DNA from: an uncultured Clostridia bacterium
GTDB taxonomy: Bacteria > Bacillota > Clostridia > TANB77 > CAG-508
Assembly (NCBI GenBank): GCA_947649935.1
Contig: CANSTR010000015.1
Coordinates: 1-38,929 of the forward strand
DNA: 38,929 nt
Direction of reading: 5' to 3'
Notes under the pieces: generated by a model
Told to the model about the DNA's origin: nothing
The model's database searches: none
Seen by the model: the letters and a program-made list of their open reading frames with translations, nothing else
In this document: piece by piece, positions 1-9,522 of the stretch
Position numbering within the stretch: the first letter of the stretch is position 1
Layout of the letters: each line of letters opens with the position of its first letter
Translations under genes and position numbers: made by a program

Positions 1-1
1 T

Positions 2-1120
2 TATGACAACAGCCAAAGTGTTACAAACTTAAGTAGTACAAATGGTGCTACAGTGAATTTGTATGCGGTTTGGACAGCAAATACGTATACAATTGCATAT
101 AATGGAAATGGAGCGACAGGAGGAAGTACGGCAGCAAGTACACATACCTATGGAGTAGCTAAGAATTTGACAGCCAATGGATTTACAAGAGCAGGATATA
201 CATTTGCTGGCTGGAATACAGCAGCTAATGGAACTGGAACGAACTACACGAATGGTCAAAGTGTATCGAATTTAGCAACGTCAGCGGGTGCAACAGTGAC
301 ATTATATGCAAAATGGACAGCAAATACGAATACAGCTTATAAAGTTGTGCATCAGCAGATGAATGTTAGCGGAAGTGGATATACAGTAGTTGAGACAGAA
401 AATAAAACAGGTACAACTGACACGAATGTGACGCCTGAGGTGAAATCTTATACAGGATTTACTTCGCCAAGTACGCAGACGGTGAGAATTGCGGCAAATG
501 GAAGCACGACAGTGACGTATCAGTATACGAGAAATCGATATACGATAACATATAACTCAAATGGCGGAAGTGCCTGTACGGCTACAACGGCGTATTATGG
601 GGCAAGTGTTTCGATGCCAACGTCGACCAGAACGAATTATGACTTTATTGGTTGGTATACTGCGACATCAGGAGGAAGCAAGAGACAATACACAAGTATG
701 CCAGCATACAATGAAACAGTTTATGCACAGTGGAGAGCATATCCAACTTTACAAGTGATTTCTGTAACAGGGTGTACGAGTAGTCACTCGGACATAAGGT
801 GGAATGTAAATGAGCAAGTAATCTACAACAATTCTACGTCATTACATGGTAGTGCTACAAGGATTGTAACTGTTAGACCAGATGTACGCTGTTATATGGG
901 AGTGAAAGTTCAGGGAGAGGGTTCAAATCTGCCTACTATTACAGATACCACATCAAATAAGGTTTTAACACCAACAAATGATTGGGATCCATATAGGGAA
1001 TATCTTGTTGAAGCAGGGCATCGAATTCAAATAGTGATAAAATGCAGTAACAAGTATACTATAGCAGGAATAAGTGAAATAAGCAGATCACATGGTTGGG
1101 TAAGTGGTAATCTTCCATAA
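2..1120 (+). CDS. InlB B-repeat (Listeria-Bacteroides repeat) surface protein, C-terminal part
   Basis: The reading frame is open from the first complete codon at base 2, so this is the C-terminal part of a larger protein whose start lies outside the window. The visible part has about three to four copies of the Listeria-Bacteroides repeat (InlB B-repeat family, Flg_new): each runs from a YTI-Y-NGNG-type strand to a GYTFAGW/FIGWYT-type strand and ends in a VTLYAKW or ETVYAQW motif. Between the second and third copies lies a ~70-residue module of MucBP-like character (YKVVHQQ to TVTYQYT). The last ~115 residues have no recognised repeat, and no LPXTG motif or hydrophobic tail is visible, so wall anchoring must be by another route or absent. 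Such repeats are typical of secreted or surface adhesin-like proteins. A hairpin terminator follows. Family assignment is firm; ligand unknown. Confidence 0.85.
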   Translation, partial: YDNSQSVTNLSSTNGATVNLYAVWTANTYTIAYNGNGATGGSTAASTHTYGVAKNLTANGFTRAGYTFAGWNTAANGTGTNYTNGQSVSNLATSAGATVTLYAKWTANTNTAYKVVHQQMNVSGSGYTVVETENKTGTTDTNVTPEVKSYTGFTSPSTQTVRIAANGSTTVTYQYTRNRYTITYNSNGGSACTATTAYYGASVSMPTSTRTNYDFIGWYTATSGGSKRQYTSMPAYNETVYAQWRAYPTLQVISVTGCTSSHSDIRWNVNEQVIYNNSTSLHGSATRIVTVRPDVRCYMGVKVQGEGSNLPTITDTTSNKVLTPTNDWDPYREYLVEAGHRIQIVIKCSNKYTIAGISEISRSHGWVSGNLP

Positions 1121-1192
1121 TATAAGTCAATGAATTTTGTTTGGAGTTTTGAGATAATATACAAAGTTAACAATTTAAAAAGAAATTTAAAG

Positions 1193-1220
1193 AAGGGTCA
1201 GGCTTGCCTGATCCTTTTTT
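1193..1220 (+). terminator. Rho-independent terminator of the surface-protein gene
   Basis: An 8-bp GC-rich stem (GGGTCAGG at 1195-1202 with CCTGATCC at 1207-1214, one G-T pair, loop CTTG) is extended by A-T pairs and followed by six T. It lies 73 nt after the stop. Confidence 0.85.
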
Positions 1221-1236
1221 GTACGAAAATGTGATC

Positions 1237-1260
1237 GTAGGGGCGATTATCAATCGCCCA
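1237..1260 (+). repeat. GTAGGGG palindromic repeat, copy 1
   Basis: Head GTAGGGG, stem CGATT/AATCG, tail CGCCC. It matches the copies at 13435 and 17350 over its first 23 bases. It lies between the surface-protein terminator and the promoter of the HD gene. Confidence 0.8.
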
Positions 1261-1327
1261 CTATATCAAAAACACACATTTTTCCTAAGTCGATTTTTTC
1301 AAAAAATATCCTGATAAAAATAGCAAA

Positions 1328-1356
1328 TTGTATTGCTGAAATTAAATTAATATGAT
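1328..1356 (+). promoter_or_regulatory. Sigma-A-type promoter of the HD-PBP genes
   Basis: TTGTAT (1328-1333), 17 nt, TATGAT (1351-1356); 27 nt before the chosen start. The -35 is imperfect. Confidence 0.5.
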
Positions 1357-1383
1357 AAAATTTGTATGAAAAGGAGTGAAAAT

Positions 1384-1938
1384 ATGAAAGAAGAATTTTT
1401 GGGGTTATTGAAAAGTGTGAAGCGTGAAGGCATGGATAAATTGATTGAGTTTATTGAAAAAAGTGACTTTTTCAAGGCGCCTGCTAGCACGAGATTTCAT
1501 GGGGATTATGAGGGTGGACTTTTGGAGCATAGCATGAAAGTGTACGAAATTTTGATTGCCAAGGTAAAAAATAGCGTGATTCCGATTGAAGTATCAGAGG
1601 AAAGCTTGATTTTGATTGCTTTGTTGCATGATATTTGCAAAGTCAATTTTTATAAAGTGGATTACAGAAATGCGAAAAATGCATTTGGCGAATGGGAAAA
1701 AGTTCCTTATTACACGATTGAAGATACAATTCCCTATGGACATGGCGAAAAAAGCGTAATGATGATTACGGAATATATCAAACTTACGGTAGAGGAAAAA
1801 TATTGCATTCGTTGGCACATGGGATTTACGGAACCAAAAGAGTCGTATAACACATTGGGACAGGCTTTCAAGAAATTTCCATTGGCGCTTTTGGTGCATG
1901 AAGCCGATTTGGAAGCAACCTATTTTTTTGATACATAA
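1384..1938 (+). CDS. HD-domain phosphohydrolase
   Basis: A 184-residue HD-superfamily protein, likely a metal-dependent phosphohydrolase; substrate unknown. Visible candidate metal ligands are His49 (LEHSMK), the His82-Asp83 doublet (LLHDICK), His120 (GHGEKS), His145 (RWHMG) and the HEAD motif near 172-175. This pattern matches small clostridial and phage HD hydrolases rather than RelA/SpoT or dGTPase. The start at 1384 is chosen because AAGGAG (1371-1376) sits 7 nt before it; the upstream in-frame ATG at 1366 would place that ribosome site inside the gene. The next gene begins within about 10 nt of its stop, so the two are probably co-transcribed. The fold call is firm; the biological role is not known. 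Confidence 0.85.
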   Translation: MKEEFLGLLKSVKREGMDKLIEFIEKSDFFKAPASTRFHGDYEGGLLEHSMKVYEILIAKVKNSVIPIEVSEESLILIALLHDICKVNFYKVDYRNAKNAFGEWEKVPYYTIEDTIPYGHGEKSVMMITEYIKLTVEEKYCIRWHMGFTEPKESYNTLGQAFKKFPLALLVHEADLEATYFFDT

Positions 1939-1945
1939 TGAAAAT

Positions 1946-4201
1946 GTGGTGGTGATTAAAATAAAAAACAAAAAAGATAAGAAAAAAATAAAAAAAAGCA
2001 AAGATAAAAAAAGTACCTCAAGAAAGCTTGTGCTAACTGCCTCGATTGCTACAATCTGTTTTGCCATTATTACGGGGAATTTGGGCAGACTTATTTTTGT
2101 AAAAGGACAAGAATACAGTGAGGCAGCGTATAATCGACAGATGAAAAACCAGATTATTAGTCCGAAAAGGGGCATTATTTATGATGCGAATGGGAATGTT
2201 TTGGCGAAAAATATTCCAGTAGATACCATTTCGGTCAATCCTGGAAAGGTAAGTTATAGCAATAAAAAAGAGGTTGAAAATGAGGTTCTGGCGCAAGGTT
2301 TGGCACAATGTTTGGAACTCGATTATAACGAAGTTTTGCAAAAAGTAAGTGGAACTTCGTCTGTTGCCGTGATTGCGAAAAAAGTAGATCAAACGAAAAC
2401 CGAAGTGCTGAGAAAATGGATGGGTGATAATAAAATTACAGCAGGAATTAATATTGATGAAGACACGAAAAGATATTATCCATATGATAATGTAGCATCG
2501 AATTTGCTTGGCATTTGTGGAGATAGCAATAGCGGAATTGTTGGTTTGGAGGAATGCTGGAATGAAACATTGACAGGAACGGTCGGAAAAATTGTGACGG
2601 TTCAAGATGTGAACAAAAATCCGATTTCAGATGAAATGGAGCAATATGTGCCAGTGGAAAATGGAAGCAATTTGTATCTTACGATTGATTTGACGGTGCA
2701 ACAAATTGCGGAAAAATATTTGAAACAAGCAGTCGAGCAAAATGCCTGTTCAGACGGCGGAAATGTGATTGTAATGAATCCGCAAAATGGTGAAATTTTG
2801 GCGATGGCGTCTTGCCCAGATTATAATTTAAATATACCATATGCCATTGAGCCGACTGGGCAAGCGGAAGTTTGGAACACGCTTCCTACAGAGGAAAAAA
2901 CGTCAGCGTATTTTAAATTGTGGACCAATAAATCAGTTTCAAAATTATATGAACCAGGCTCTACGTTTAAGATTATTACAGCGGCTGTAGCGTTAGAGGA
3001 AAATATAACGCAAATGGATATGCCAGGTGATTTTATGTGTACTGGTGCGTACCAAGTGGAGGACCGCACGATTTCTTGCTGGAGAGCCAATCCGCATGGG
3101 GCACAAAGTTTGAGAGAAGCGCTTTGCAATTCGTGCAATCCGGCATTCATGCAGTTGGGACAACGCATTGGTGCGACAACATTATATCGCTATTATGAAG
3201 CATTTGGTTTGTTTGATTTGATTGGCAAAGACATTGCAAAAACGTATGATTCGGTGTTTCATAAGCTAGAGAATGTGGGAAAAGTGGAGTTGGCGACGAT
3301 TTCTTTTGGACAACGTTTTGAAATATCGCCACTTCAATTGATAACAGCAGTTTCGGCAGTTGCCAATGATGGCGTTTTGGTGGAACCGAAAATTGTAAAA
3401 CAAGTGGAAAATGCGGATACAGGAGTGATTGAAGTCCAACAAGATAAAGAAGTAAGGCAAGTGGTATCCAAGGAGACTTCGGAGAAGATTAAGAATATGA
3501 TGGAATCAGTTGTTGTACAGGGTACAGGAAGGCATGCTGCTGTTGAGGGTTACACCATTGGTGGAAAAAGTGGAACGTCTGAGCCGATGGCAGGAAATGA
3601 GGATGCTGGCTATGTGGCTTCTTTTGTGGCAATTTCGCCAATTGAAAATACGCAAGTCGTCGTTTTGGTTGTGCTGTACAATCCAAACGAAGGAACAGAG
3701 TATCACCAAGGTGGACAGACAGCAGGACCTGTTGCTGCTAATATTATGTCAGAAGTATTGCCGTATTTAGGGCTTAATAAAAATGGTGAAAGTGTGACAA
3801 CAGCTGAGATTTCTAGCCTTACGGTGCCAAATGTTTCGACGAAGACAGTGGATTCTGCTAGAGAAATTCTGCAAACTTATGGTTTTACCGTAAAAGTAAA
3901 TGGTGCCAATGACGAAAATACAAATGTTGTTTTGGACCAAATGCCAAAGTCTGGTGCAGTGCTTGAAAAAGGTGGGACCGTGTATTTGTATAGTGAGGAA
4001 AATGAGCCAAGATTGTCGGTGAAAGTTCCATCTGTTGCAGGGCTCACGGTAGGAGAGGCAAGACAAACATTAGCAGACAATAATTTGAATATTAAAATGG
4101 AAGGCGAGGAAGGTGTGATTGTTTCGCAGGAGCCAGTGGCGAATAAATCCGTGGAAGAAGGCTCGATTGTCGATGTCGTGGTTCAAAAAAAAGAAGATTA
4201 A
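1946..4201 (+). CDS. Class B penicillin-binding protein with two PASTA domains (SpoVD/PBP2x-like)
   Basis: A D,D-transpeptidase that cross-links peptidoglycan outside the membrane. Order: Lys-rich cytoplasmic tail, one membrane helix (LVLTASIATICFAIITG), PBP dimerisation domain from the SPKRGIIYDANG motif, transpeptidase domain, then two PASTA domains in the last ~140 residues. Catalytic motifs are complete: SxxK in PGSTFK (Ser about 339), SxN as SCN (about 396) and KSGTS (Lys about 541). PASTA domains occur in both the sporulation enzyme SpoVD and the division enzyme PBP2x; sequence alone does not separate them, and the usual mra/mur neighbours are absent. The start is uncertain: three GTG codons stand in a row at 1946, 1949 and 1952 just after the HD stop, while the ATG at 1898 would overlap that gene by 41 nt without a clear ribosome site. 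Confidence 0.9.
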   Translation: MVVIKIKNKKDKKKIKKSKDKKSTSRKLVLTASIATICFAIITGNLGRLIFVKGQEYSEAAYNRQMKNQIISPKRGIIYDANGNVLAKNIPVDTISVNPGKVSYSNKKEVENEVLAQGLAQCLELDYNEVLQKVSGTSSVAVIAKKVDQTKTEVLRKWMGDNKITAGINIDEDTKRYYPYDNVASNLLGICGDSNSGIVGLEECWNETLTGTVGKIVTVQDVNKNPISDEMEQYVPVENGSNLYLTIDLTVQQIAEKYLKQAVEQNACSDGGNVIVMNPQNGEILAMASCPDYNLNIPYAIEPTGQAEVWNTLPTEEKTSAYFKLWTNKSVSKLYEPGSTFKIITAAVALEENITQMDMPGDFMCTGAYQVEDRTISCWRANPHGAQSLREALCNSCNPAFMQLGQRIGATTLYRYYEAFGLFDLIGKDIAKTYDSVFHKLENVGKVELATISFGQRFEISPLQLITAVSAVANDGVLVEPKIVKQVENADTGVIEVQQDKEVRQVVSKETSEKIKNMMESVVVQGTGRHAAVEGYTIGGKSGTSEPMAGNEDAGYVASFVAISPIENTQVVVLVVLYNPNEGTEYHQGGQTAGPVAANIMSEVLPYLGLNKNGESVTTAEISSLTVPNVSTKTVDSAREILQTYGFTVKVNGANDENTNVVLDQMPKSGAVLEKGGTVYLYSEENEPRLSVKVPSVAGLTVGEARQTLADNNLNIKMEGEEGVIVSQEPVANKSVEEGSIVDVVVQKKED

Positions 4202-4255
4202 TAAAATATTTTTGGGAGCATACAATTTACTAATATTAAAATATGAGGTGATTGT

Positions 4256-5062
4256 ATGTTTTCTTTTTCAAAAATGCAAGGGACTGGGAATGATTTTGTG
4301 GTGATTGATTGTATTGAAAATCAGTTTGAATATAGTCTTCCAGTGATAAGTGAGTATTTGTGTAATCGACATTATGGGGTTGGGGCAGATGGCGTTATTT
4401 TTCTGGATAAAAGCGAAGAGCAAGATTTTAAAATGAGAATTTTTAATAGTGATGGTACAGAAGCAGAAATGTGTGGGAATGGAATTCGCTGTCTGGCGAA
4501 ATATGTTTATGAAAAGGGGTTGACAGATAAAACAGAATTTACGGTGGAAACGTTGGCTGGCGTTAAGAAAATTGAACTGGAATTGGAAGAACAAAAAGTG
4601 GCGTATGTTAAGGTGAATATGGGAAACCCAGAGGTAGACCGTATTCAATATATGATTGAGATTGAGGATAAATCGTATTATGTTTATCCAGTTTCATTGG
4701 GAAATCCGCATGCCGTTTGCTTTGTGAAAGATGTGGAGAATTTTGAGGTTGCAAAAGTTGGTGCCATTCTAGAAAATTATAAATATTTTCCGAATAAAAC
4801 GAATGTTGAATTTGTGCAAATTTTGGATGAGGAAAATATTCGTGTTCGAGTGTGGGAAAGAGGCGTTGGAGAAACAAATGGCTGTGGCACAGGTGCGTGT
4901 GCGAGTTGCATGATTGCCATTCAAGAGAAGTACACCAAAAATGATGTGACTGTGAACTTGAAAGGTGGCAAATTGCAAATTCATTATGATAAAGAAAAAA
5001 ATGAAATGATTTTAAAAGGTGAGGCAGAGAAGGTTTTTGATGGAAAAATTGAAAGGATGTAA
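4256..5062 (+). CDS. dapF: Diaminopimelate epimerase
   Basis: Interconverts L,L- and meso-diaminopimelate, the last step before meso-DAP enters peptidoglycan or is decarboxylated to lysine; cytoplasmic, cofactor-free two-cysteine enzyme. At 268 residues it has the normal family length. The N-terminal KMQGTGNDFVVID signature, the first catalytic Cys (about 73, in EMCGNGIRC) and the second (about 210, in NGCGTGACAS) are all present. ATG at 4256 follows GAGGTG (4244-4249) at normal spacing. It lies 54 nt after the transpeptidase gene with no terminator between them, so it probably belongs to the same cell-wall transcript. No other lysine-pathway genes are nearby. Confidence 0.96.
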   Translation: MFSFSKMQGTGNDFVVIDCIENQFEYSLPVISEYLCNRHYGVGADGVIFLDKSEEQDFKMRIFNSDGTEAEMCGNGIRCLAKYVYEKGLTDKTEFTVETLAGVKKIELELEEQKVAYVKVNMGNPEVDRIQYMIEIEDKSYYVYPVSLGNPHAVCFVKDVENFEVAKVGAILENYKYFPNKTNVEFVQILDEENIRVRVWERGVGETNGCGTGACASCMIAIQEKYTKNDVTVNLKGGKLQIHYDKEKNEMILKGEAEKVFDGKIERM

Positions 5063-5120
5063 AAAGGGTTGTGCAATATGATTCATTTCTAAATATTTTG
5101 TGAAGTTTTTGTGACAGAGG

Positions 5121-5149
5121 TTGTAATTGCAAAGAGAACATGATAGGAT
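5121..5149 (+). promoter_or_regulatory. Putative promoter of fbp
   Basis: TTGTAA (5121-5126), 17 nt, TAGGAT (5144-5149), about 30 nt before the start. The -10 is imperfect; GATAAT overlaps it. Confidence 0.4.
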
Positions 5150-5178
5150 AATAAAAAGTTCGAAAGGAGTATCCTAAC

Positions 5179-7140
5179 TTGAGAAATTATAAAAAAGAAG
5201 AAATTAAGTATTTACGATTGCTGTCAGAGAAATTTCCGACTGTGCAAGAAGTTTGTACCGAAATTATTAATTTGCAGGCTATTTTGAATTTACCAAAGGG
5301 AACCGAGCATTTTTTGAGTGATTTGCATGGGGAGTATGAGTCGTTTTTGCATATTTTGAAAAATGCATCTGGTGTTATTAAGTCGAAAATAGATGAAACA
5401 TTTGATACGCGCTTGACGAGTGACGAGAAGAAAAAATTGGCAACGTTGATTTATTATCCAGAAGAGAAGTTGGAAATCATCAAAAAAGAAACCAAAAATT
5501 TAGAAGAATATTACAAAATTACGTTGTATCGATTGATTGAGATATGCAAGGTTATTGCCTCGAAATATAGTCGCTCGAAAGTAAGAAAGGCGATGCCAAA
5601 AGATTATGAATATATCATTGATGAATTGCTTCATTCCAATTCTGATTCGAATAATAAAGAATATTATTATAACCAAATTATCAATACCATCATTTCGCTT
5701 GACCGAGCAGACGCTTTTATTATTGCCATATCCAAATTGATTCAACAATTGGCAATTGACCATTTGCATATTATTGGCGATATTTATGACAGAGGGCCTG
5801 GTCCGCATATTATTATGGATGAATTAATGAAATATCATTCGATTGATATTCAGTGGGGAAATCACGATATTATTTGGATGGGAGCTGCGAGTGGAAGTGC
5901 GGCTTGTATTTTTAATATCATTCGAATTTGTGCGCGTTATGATAATTTGGATATTTTAGAAGAGGCGTATGGCATCAATTTAAGACCGCTTACGGAATTT
6001 GTGATGGAGGAGTATACAGAAGAAACGGCGGAAGTTTTTAAACCGAAAAATTGTGAACAGAGAAAAACGCCATCAGAGATTGAATTGCTTGCCAAGCTTC
6101 AGAAGGCAGCAACAATTATCCAATTTAAATTGGAGGCAGAAGTGATTAAACGAAACCCAGAATTTGAAATGGAAGACCGTTTGTTGTTGGATAAAATGGA
6201 TGATAAAAAAGGCGAAATTCAGATAAATGGCAAAAAATATACATTGCAAGATACGTATTTTCCAACGATAAATTCGAAGAACGCGTTTGCGTTGATGCAG
6301 AAAGAACAGGAAGTTGTGAATAAATTGGTAAAAGCGTTTGAGAATAGTGAGAGATTGCAAAGGCACATTCGATTTTTATATGCGAAGGGAAATATTTATA
6401 AAATATTTAATGAAAATTTATTAATTCATGGTTGTATTCCGTTGGATGAAAATGGTGAATTTGCCCAAATGCAATTAAAAAATCAAAAATATAAGGGAAG
6501 AGAATATTTAGACGTTTTAGAAAGAATTGCAAGGCAGGGCTATTTTGCGAAAAAAGGTTCAAGTGACAAACAATATGGAGAAGATATTTTGTGGTATTTG
6601 TGGTGCGGAAAAAACTCGCCCATTTTTTGCAAAGATGCGATGAGAACCTTTGAGCGATATTTTATAAAAGAGGAAGCCATTGGCAAGGAAAAGAAAAATA
6701 CGTTTTATCAATTTGCGCAAGATGAGGAATGCTGTGTCAAAGTGCTAAAGGAGTTTGGATTAGGTGGAGAGAATAGTCATATTGTGTCTGGCCATATTCC
6801 GGTAAAATACAAAAAGGGCGAGAGCCCGATAAAAGCAAATGGAAAATTGTTAATTATTGATGGAGGATTGTCAAAAGCGTATCAAAAAACAACGGGAATC
6901 GCGGGATATACGTTGATTTATAATTCATATGGTTTAGTTTTAGCAGCACATGAGCCATTTACATCAACAGAAGAAGCCATTCGAAAAGAAATGGATTTGC
7001 ATTCTTCCAAACAAATTGTAGAAAAAGTAGAACGAAAAAATATTTGTAATACTGATATTGGTATCGAACTGAAAAAGCAAATTGCAGATTTGGAAATTTT
7101 GTTGGAAGCCTATAAAGATGGAATCATAAAAGAGAAATAG
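5179..7140 (+). CDS. fbp: Fructose-1,6-bisphosphatase, class III
   Basis: Hydrolyses fructose 1,6-bisphosphate to fructose 6-phosphate in gluconeogenesis. This is the large Firmicutes-type (class III) enzyme, 653 residues, full length for the family and unrelated to class I/II enzymes. It has the metallophosphatase blocks DLHGEYESFLHIL, GDIYDRGPGPH, WGNHDIIWMGA and SGHIPVK, and the C-terminal IIDGGLSKAYQKTTGIAGY block. The start is TTG at 5179 with AAAGGAG (5163-5169) 9 nt upstream; no ATG near it has a comparable site. The gene has its own putative promoter and a strong terminator, so it looks monocistronic. Confidence 0.95.
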   Translation: MRNYKKEEIKYLRLLSEKFPTVQEVCTEIINLQAILNLPKGTEHFLSDLHGEYESFLHILKNASGVIKSKIDETFDTRLTSDEKKKLATLIYYPEEKLEIIKKETKNLEEYYKITLYRLIEICKVIASKYSRSKVRKAMPKDYEYIIDELLHSNSDSNNKEYYYNQIINTIISLDRADAFIIAISKLIQQLAIDHLHIIGDIYDRGPGPHIIMDELMKYHSIDIQWGNHDIIWMGAASGSAACIFNIIRICARYDNLDILEEAYGINLRPLTEFVMEEYTEETAEVFKPKNCEQRKTPSEIELLAKLQKAATIIQFKLEAEVIKRNPEFEMEDRLLLDKMDDKKGEIQINGKKYTLQDTYFPTINSKNAFALMQKEQEVVNKLVKAFENSERLQRHIRFLYAKGNIYKIFNENLLIHGCIPLDENGEFAQMQLKNQKYKGREYLDVLERIARQGYFAKKGSSDKQYGEDILWYLWCGKNSPIFCKDAMRTFERYFIKEEAIGKEKKNTFYQFAQDEECCVKVLKEFGLGGENSHIVSGHIPVKYKKGESPIKANGKLLIIDGGLSKAYQKTTGIAGYTLIYNSYGLVLAAHEPFTSTEEAIRKEMDLHSSKQIVEKVERKNICNTDIGIELKKQIADLEILLEAYKDGIIKEK

Positions 7141-7213
7141 AGAGAAAATCCATTATTGTGAGCATTTTTTCATTCATAAAATTTAGAAAATGCGGGATAA
7201 TAGTTTGGTATAG

Positions 7214-7243
7214 AAATGGAGATAGTAAATATCTCCATTTTTC
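7214..7243 (+). terminator. Rho-independent terminator of fbp
   Basis: A perfect 11-bp stem, AAATGGAGATA (7214-7224) with TATCTCCATTT (7230-7240), loop GTAAA, followed by a T-run. Confidence 0.85.
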
Positions 7244-7287
7244 GGTAAAAAGGATAGAACTATTGGAAGAAAGTACGCAGTTTTGTA

Positions 7288-7316
7288 TTGACTTTTAATC
7301 CCAAAAAATATATAAT
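7288..7316 (+). promoter_or_regulatory. Strong sigma-A-type promoter of the glucosaminidase gene
   Basis: TTGACT (7288-7293), 17 nt, TATAAT (7311-7316). AAAAGGAG follows before the ATG at 7352. Confidence 0.8.
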
Positions 7317-7351
7317 TCGATTAAATTAGACAAAAAAGGAGATTTATAAAT

Positions 7352-9520
7352 ATGAAAAATTGTAAAATGTTAAAAATTTTCATGATATTACTGTTTTTTA
7401 GCTGTTTTTTGATGACTAAAAATCACGTTTCTTATGCAGGAACGTTAAGTTCAGATATCAATGGAATTAATGAAAATCAATATCCTGGAATCAAATCTCA
7501 AATTCAGAATTTACAGAGAAGTCACAGTAATTATCAATTTAAGATATATTATACAGGTATTGATTGGACAGAAGCTGTTACAATGGAATATCAGGGTCAT
7601 TTTAAATCTCCTAAAAATTTATTTAGTGCATCTGGTAATTATCAAGGAAAATGGTATTGTCCGATTTGTGGCTCCAGAACGTATGATACAGGCTGGTATT
7701 GTGCATCAGTGGATGCCATCAAATATATGATGGACCCACGTAATTCGCTAGATGAAACAAGTCTGTTCCAGTTTAAAAATTTGGAAACAGCAGATGTGTC
7801 AAATGAAAATATTCAAGCAGTCATCAATAGCCAATATGGCTCGTATGCGTATATCAATAATCCACAAGCTGTTAATGCAATTGTGATGGCAAGTAACCGT
7901 TATGGGATGAATGGTTATTCGATTTTGGCAAAAATTATTAATGAGCAAGGAAGAGGAAAATCGCCATTGGCGACTGGCGCAGGATATAATGGGCAATATG
8001 TGGGATATTATAATTTCTTTAATGTTGGTGCTTATGGAAATGGGACAAGCACGGTTATTCTAAATGGTTTAAAATATGCAAGCAATAAAGGATGGAATTC
8101 AGTAGAAAATTCTATTTTGGGTGGCTCGGAATATTATAAGTCACAATACATTGGTCGTGGGCAAAATACATTGTATTATCAAAGATTTAACGTAGTGTAT
8201 AATCCATCGTTGTTTTCTCATCAATATCAACAAGATATTATGGGAGCACAGACGAGTGCTACTTTGTTGAAAAAATACTATACGGCTTCTAACACGATTC
8301 ATACGGTAAGACATGAATACATCATTCCATTGTATGAAAATATGCCAAGAAGTGCTTGCGCAAGACCAAACACTAATGAACAAAGCAAAGCAGAATTAGA
8401 AGATGCGACTGTTTTAACCAATAAATTACCAGTCAAAGCATCGCCAAATAGCACGAGAGTTATCAGTTACTTGAATCTAAATGAAGGCGTAAAAGTGCTT
8501 GAAAGAGCAGAAAATGTTTCATCAGATGGAAACTATTGGGATACGATTGTATCAAATACAGATGGAACATATGGTTATGTGATGCGCTCTGGAATTACGG
8601 CTCCACAAAACTTGCCGATTTATATATTTGATGCACAATTTTATGCAGACCATAATGGAGATTTAAAGGTAGCTTTTGGTTATGATGAATACAAATTGTT
8701 GAAACATTTCTTGAATTATGGAATTCAAGAGGGAAGAACAGCTTCGTCAACTTTTTCGGTAAAATATTATTTAGAAGAAAATGGCGATTTGAAATATGCT
8801 TTTGGTAATAATTATCAAGCAGCCTATAATCATTTTGTCAAATATGGATGCAATGAAAGTAGAAGAAGTTCGCCGGAATATGATGGCACTTTTTACAAAT
8901 ACTTTTATCGAGATTTGACCAATTTAAGTCCAGTAGCTTTAATGGAGCATTACTTGAGTTTTGGCAAAAAAGTAGAAGGCAGAATAGCTGCAATTGATTC
9001 TACGGTGGAGAAAATTGTATTTAATGCAAGTTTGTATGCAGAATGCAATGGCGATTTGAAATATGCTTTTGGTAATGACACACAGGCACTAAGAAAACAT
9101 TGGATTACTTATGGAATTAGCGAAAATAGAATGTTTTCAGTTATCTTTAATCCAGAAGCATATCGTGCATTAAATGGAGATTTGGCATATGCATATGACA
9201 AAAATTATAAAAAATTATTCGAACATTTTATAAAATATGGACTAAATGAAGGAAGAGAAGCAAGTTATATTTTTAATGTAAAAACGTATGCAAATGCAAA
9301 TGGTGATTTACAGGTTGCTTATGGAATGAATTATATTTTAATGGATATGCATTTTATCAATTATGGTTTACATGAAAAAAGAGCCACTAGCCCATATTTC
9401 AATATTGATTTTTATATTGCCAATAATGGTGATTTAAAAGTGGCTTATGGAACCAATTATAAAGAATATTATCTTCATTATTTAAAATATGGAAGAAATG
9501 AGAACAGAAAGGGAATTTAA
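7352..9520 (+). CDS. Secreted endo-beta-N-acetylglucosaminidase with SH3 and seven C-terminal repeats
   Basis: A 722-residue exported autolysin-like protein. Residues 1-30 form a signal peptide (MKNCK, hydrophobic core, VSYA-G cleavage region). A segment with CPICG and GWYC cysteines precedes a glucosaminidase domain (about 165-325; NAIVMASNRYGMNG, INEQGRGKSPLATG, YYNFFNVGAYG), the family that cuts the glycan strand of peptidoglycan. An SH3-like domain follows (about 350-415). From about 423 to the end are seven ~43-residue repeats with consensus F-x3-YA-x2-NGDLK-AFG, HF-x2-YG and EGR; the third copy is degenerate. The repeats probably bind the envelope, but this is inferred. TTG of the next gene starts 2 nt after the stop, implying translational coupling to the LTA-synthase-like enzyme. 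Confidence 0.88.
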   Translation: MKNCKMLKIFMILLFFSCFLMTKNHVSYAGTLSSDINGINENQYPGIKSQIQNLQRSHSNYQFKIYYTGIDWTEAVTMEYQGHFKSPKNLFSASGNYQGKWYCPICGSRTYDTGWYCASVDAIKYMMDPRNSLDETSLFQFKNLETADVSNENIQAVINSQYGSYAYINNPQAVNAIVMASNRYGMNGYSILAKIINEQGRGKSPLATGAGYNGQYVGYYNFFNVGAYGNGTSTVILNGLKYASNKGWNSVENSILGGSEYYKSQYIGRGQNTLYYQRFNVVYNPSLFSHQYQQDIMGAQTSATLLKKYYTASNTIHTVRHEYIIPLYENMPRSACARPNTNEQSKAELEDATVLTNKLPVKASPNSTRVISYLNLNEGVKVLERAENVSSDGNYWDTIVSNTDGTYGYVMRSGITAPQNLPIYIFDAQFYADHNGDLKVAFGYDEYKLLKHFLNYGIQEGRTASSTFSVKYYLEENGDLKYAFGNNYQAAYNHFVKYGCNESRRSSPEYDGTFYKYFYRDLTNLSPVALMEHYLSFGKKVEGRIAAIDSTVEKIVFNASLYAECNGDLKYAFGNDTQALRKHWITYGISENRMFSVIFNPEAYRALNGDLAYAYDKNYKKLFEHFIKYGLNEGREASYIFNVKTYANANGDLQVAYGMNYILMDMHFINYGLHEKRATSPYFNIDFYIANNGDLKVAYGTNYKEYYLHYLKYGRNENRKGI

Positions 9521-9522
9521 GT

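Noticed and set aside
1594..2175. 193-codon minus-strand open frame
   Set aside because: It spans the HD gene and the start of the PBP gene, is Phe/Ile-rich as expected for antisense of AT-rich coding DNA, and has no ribosome site.
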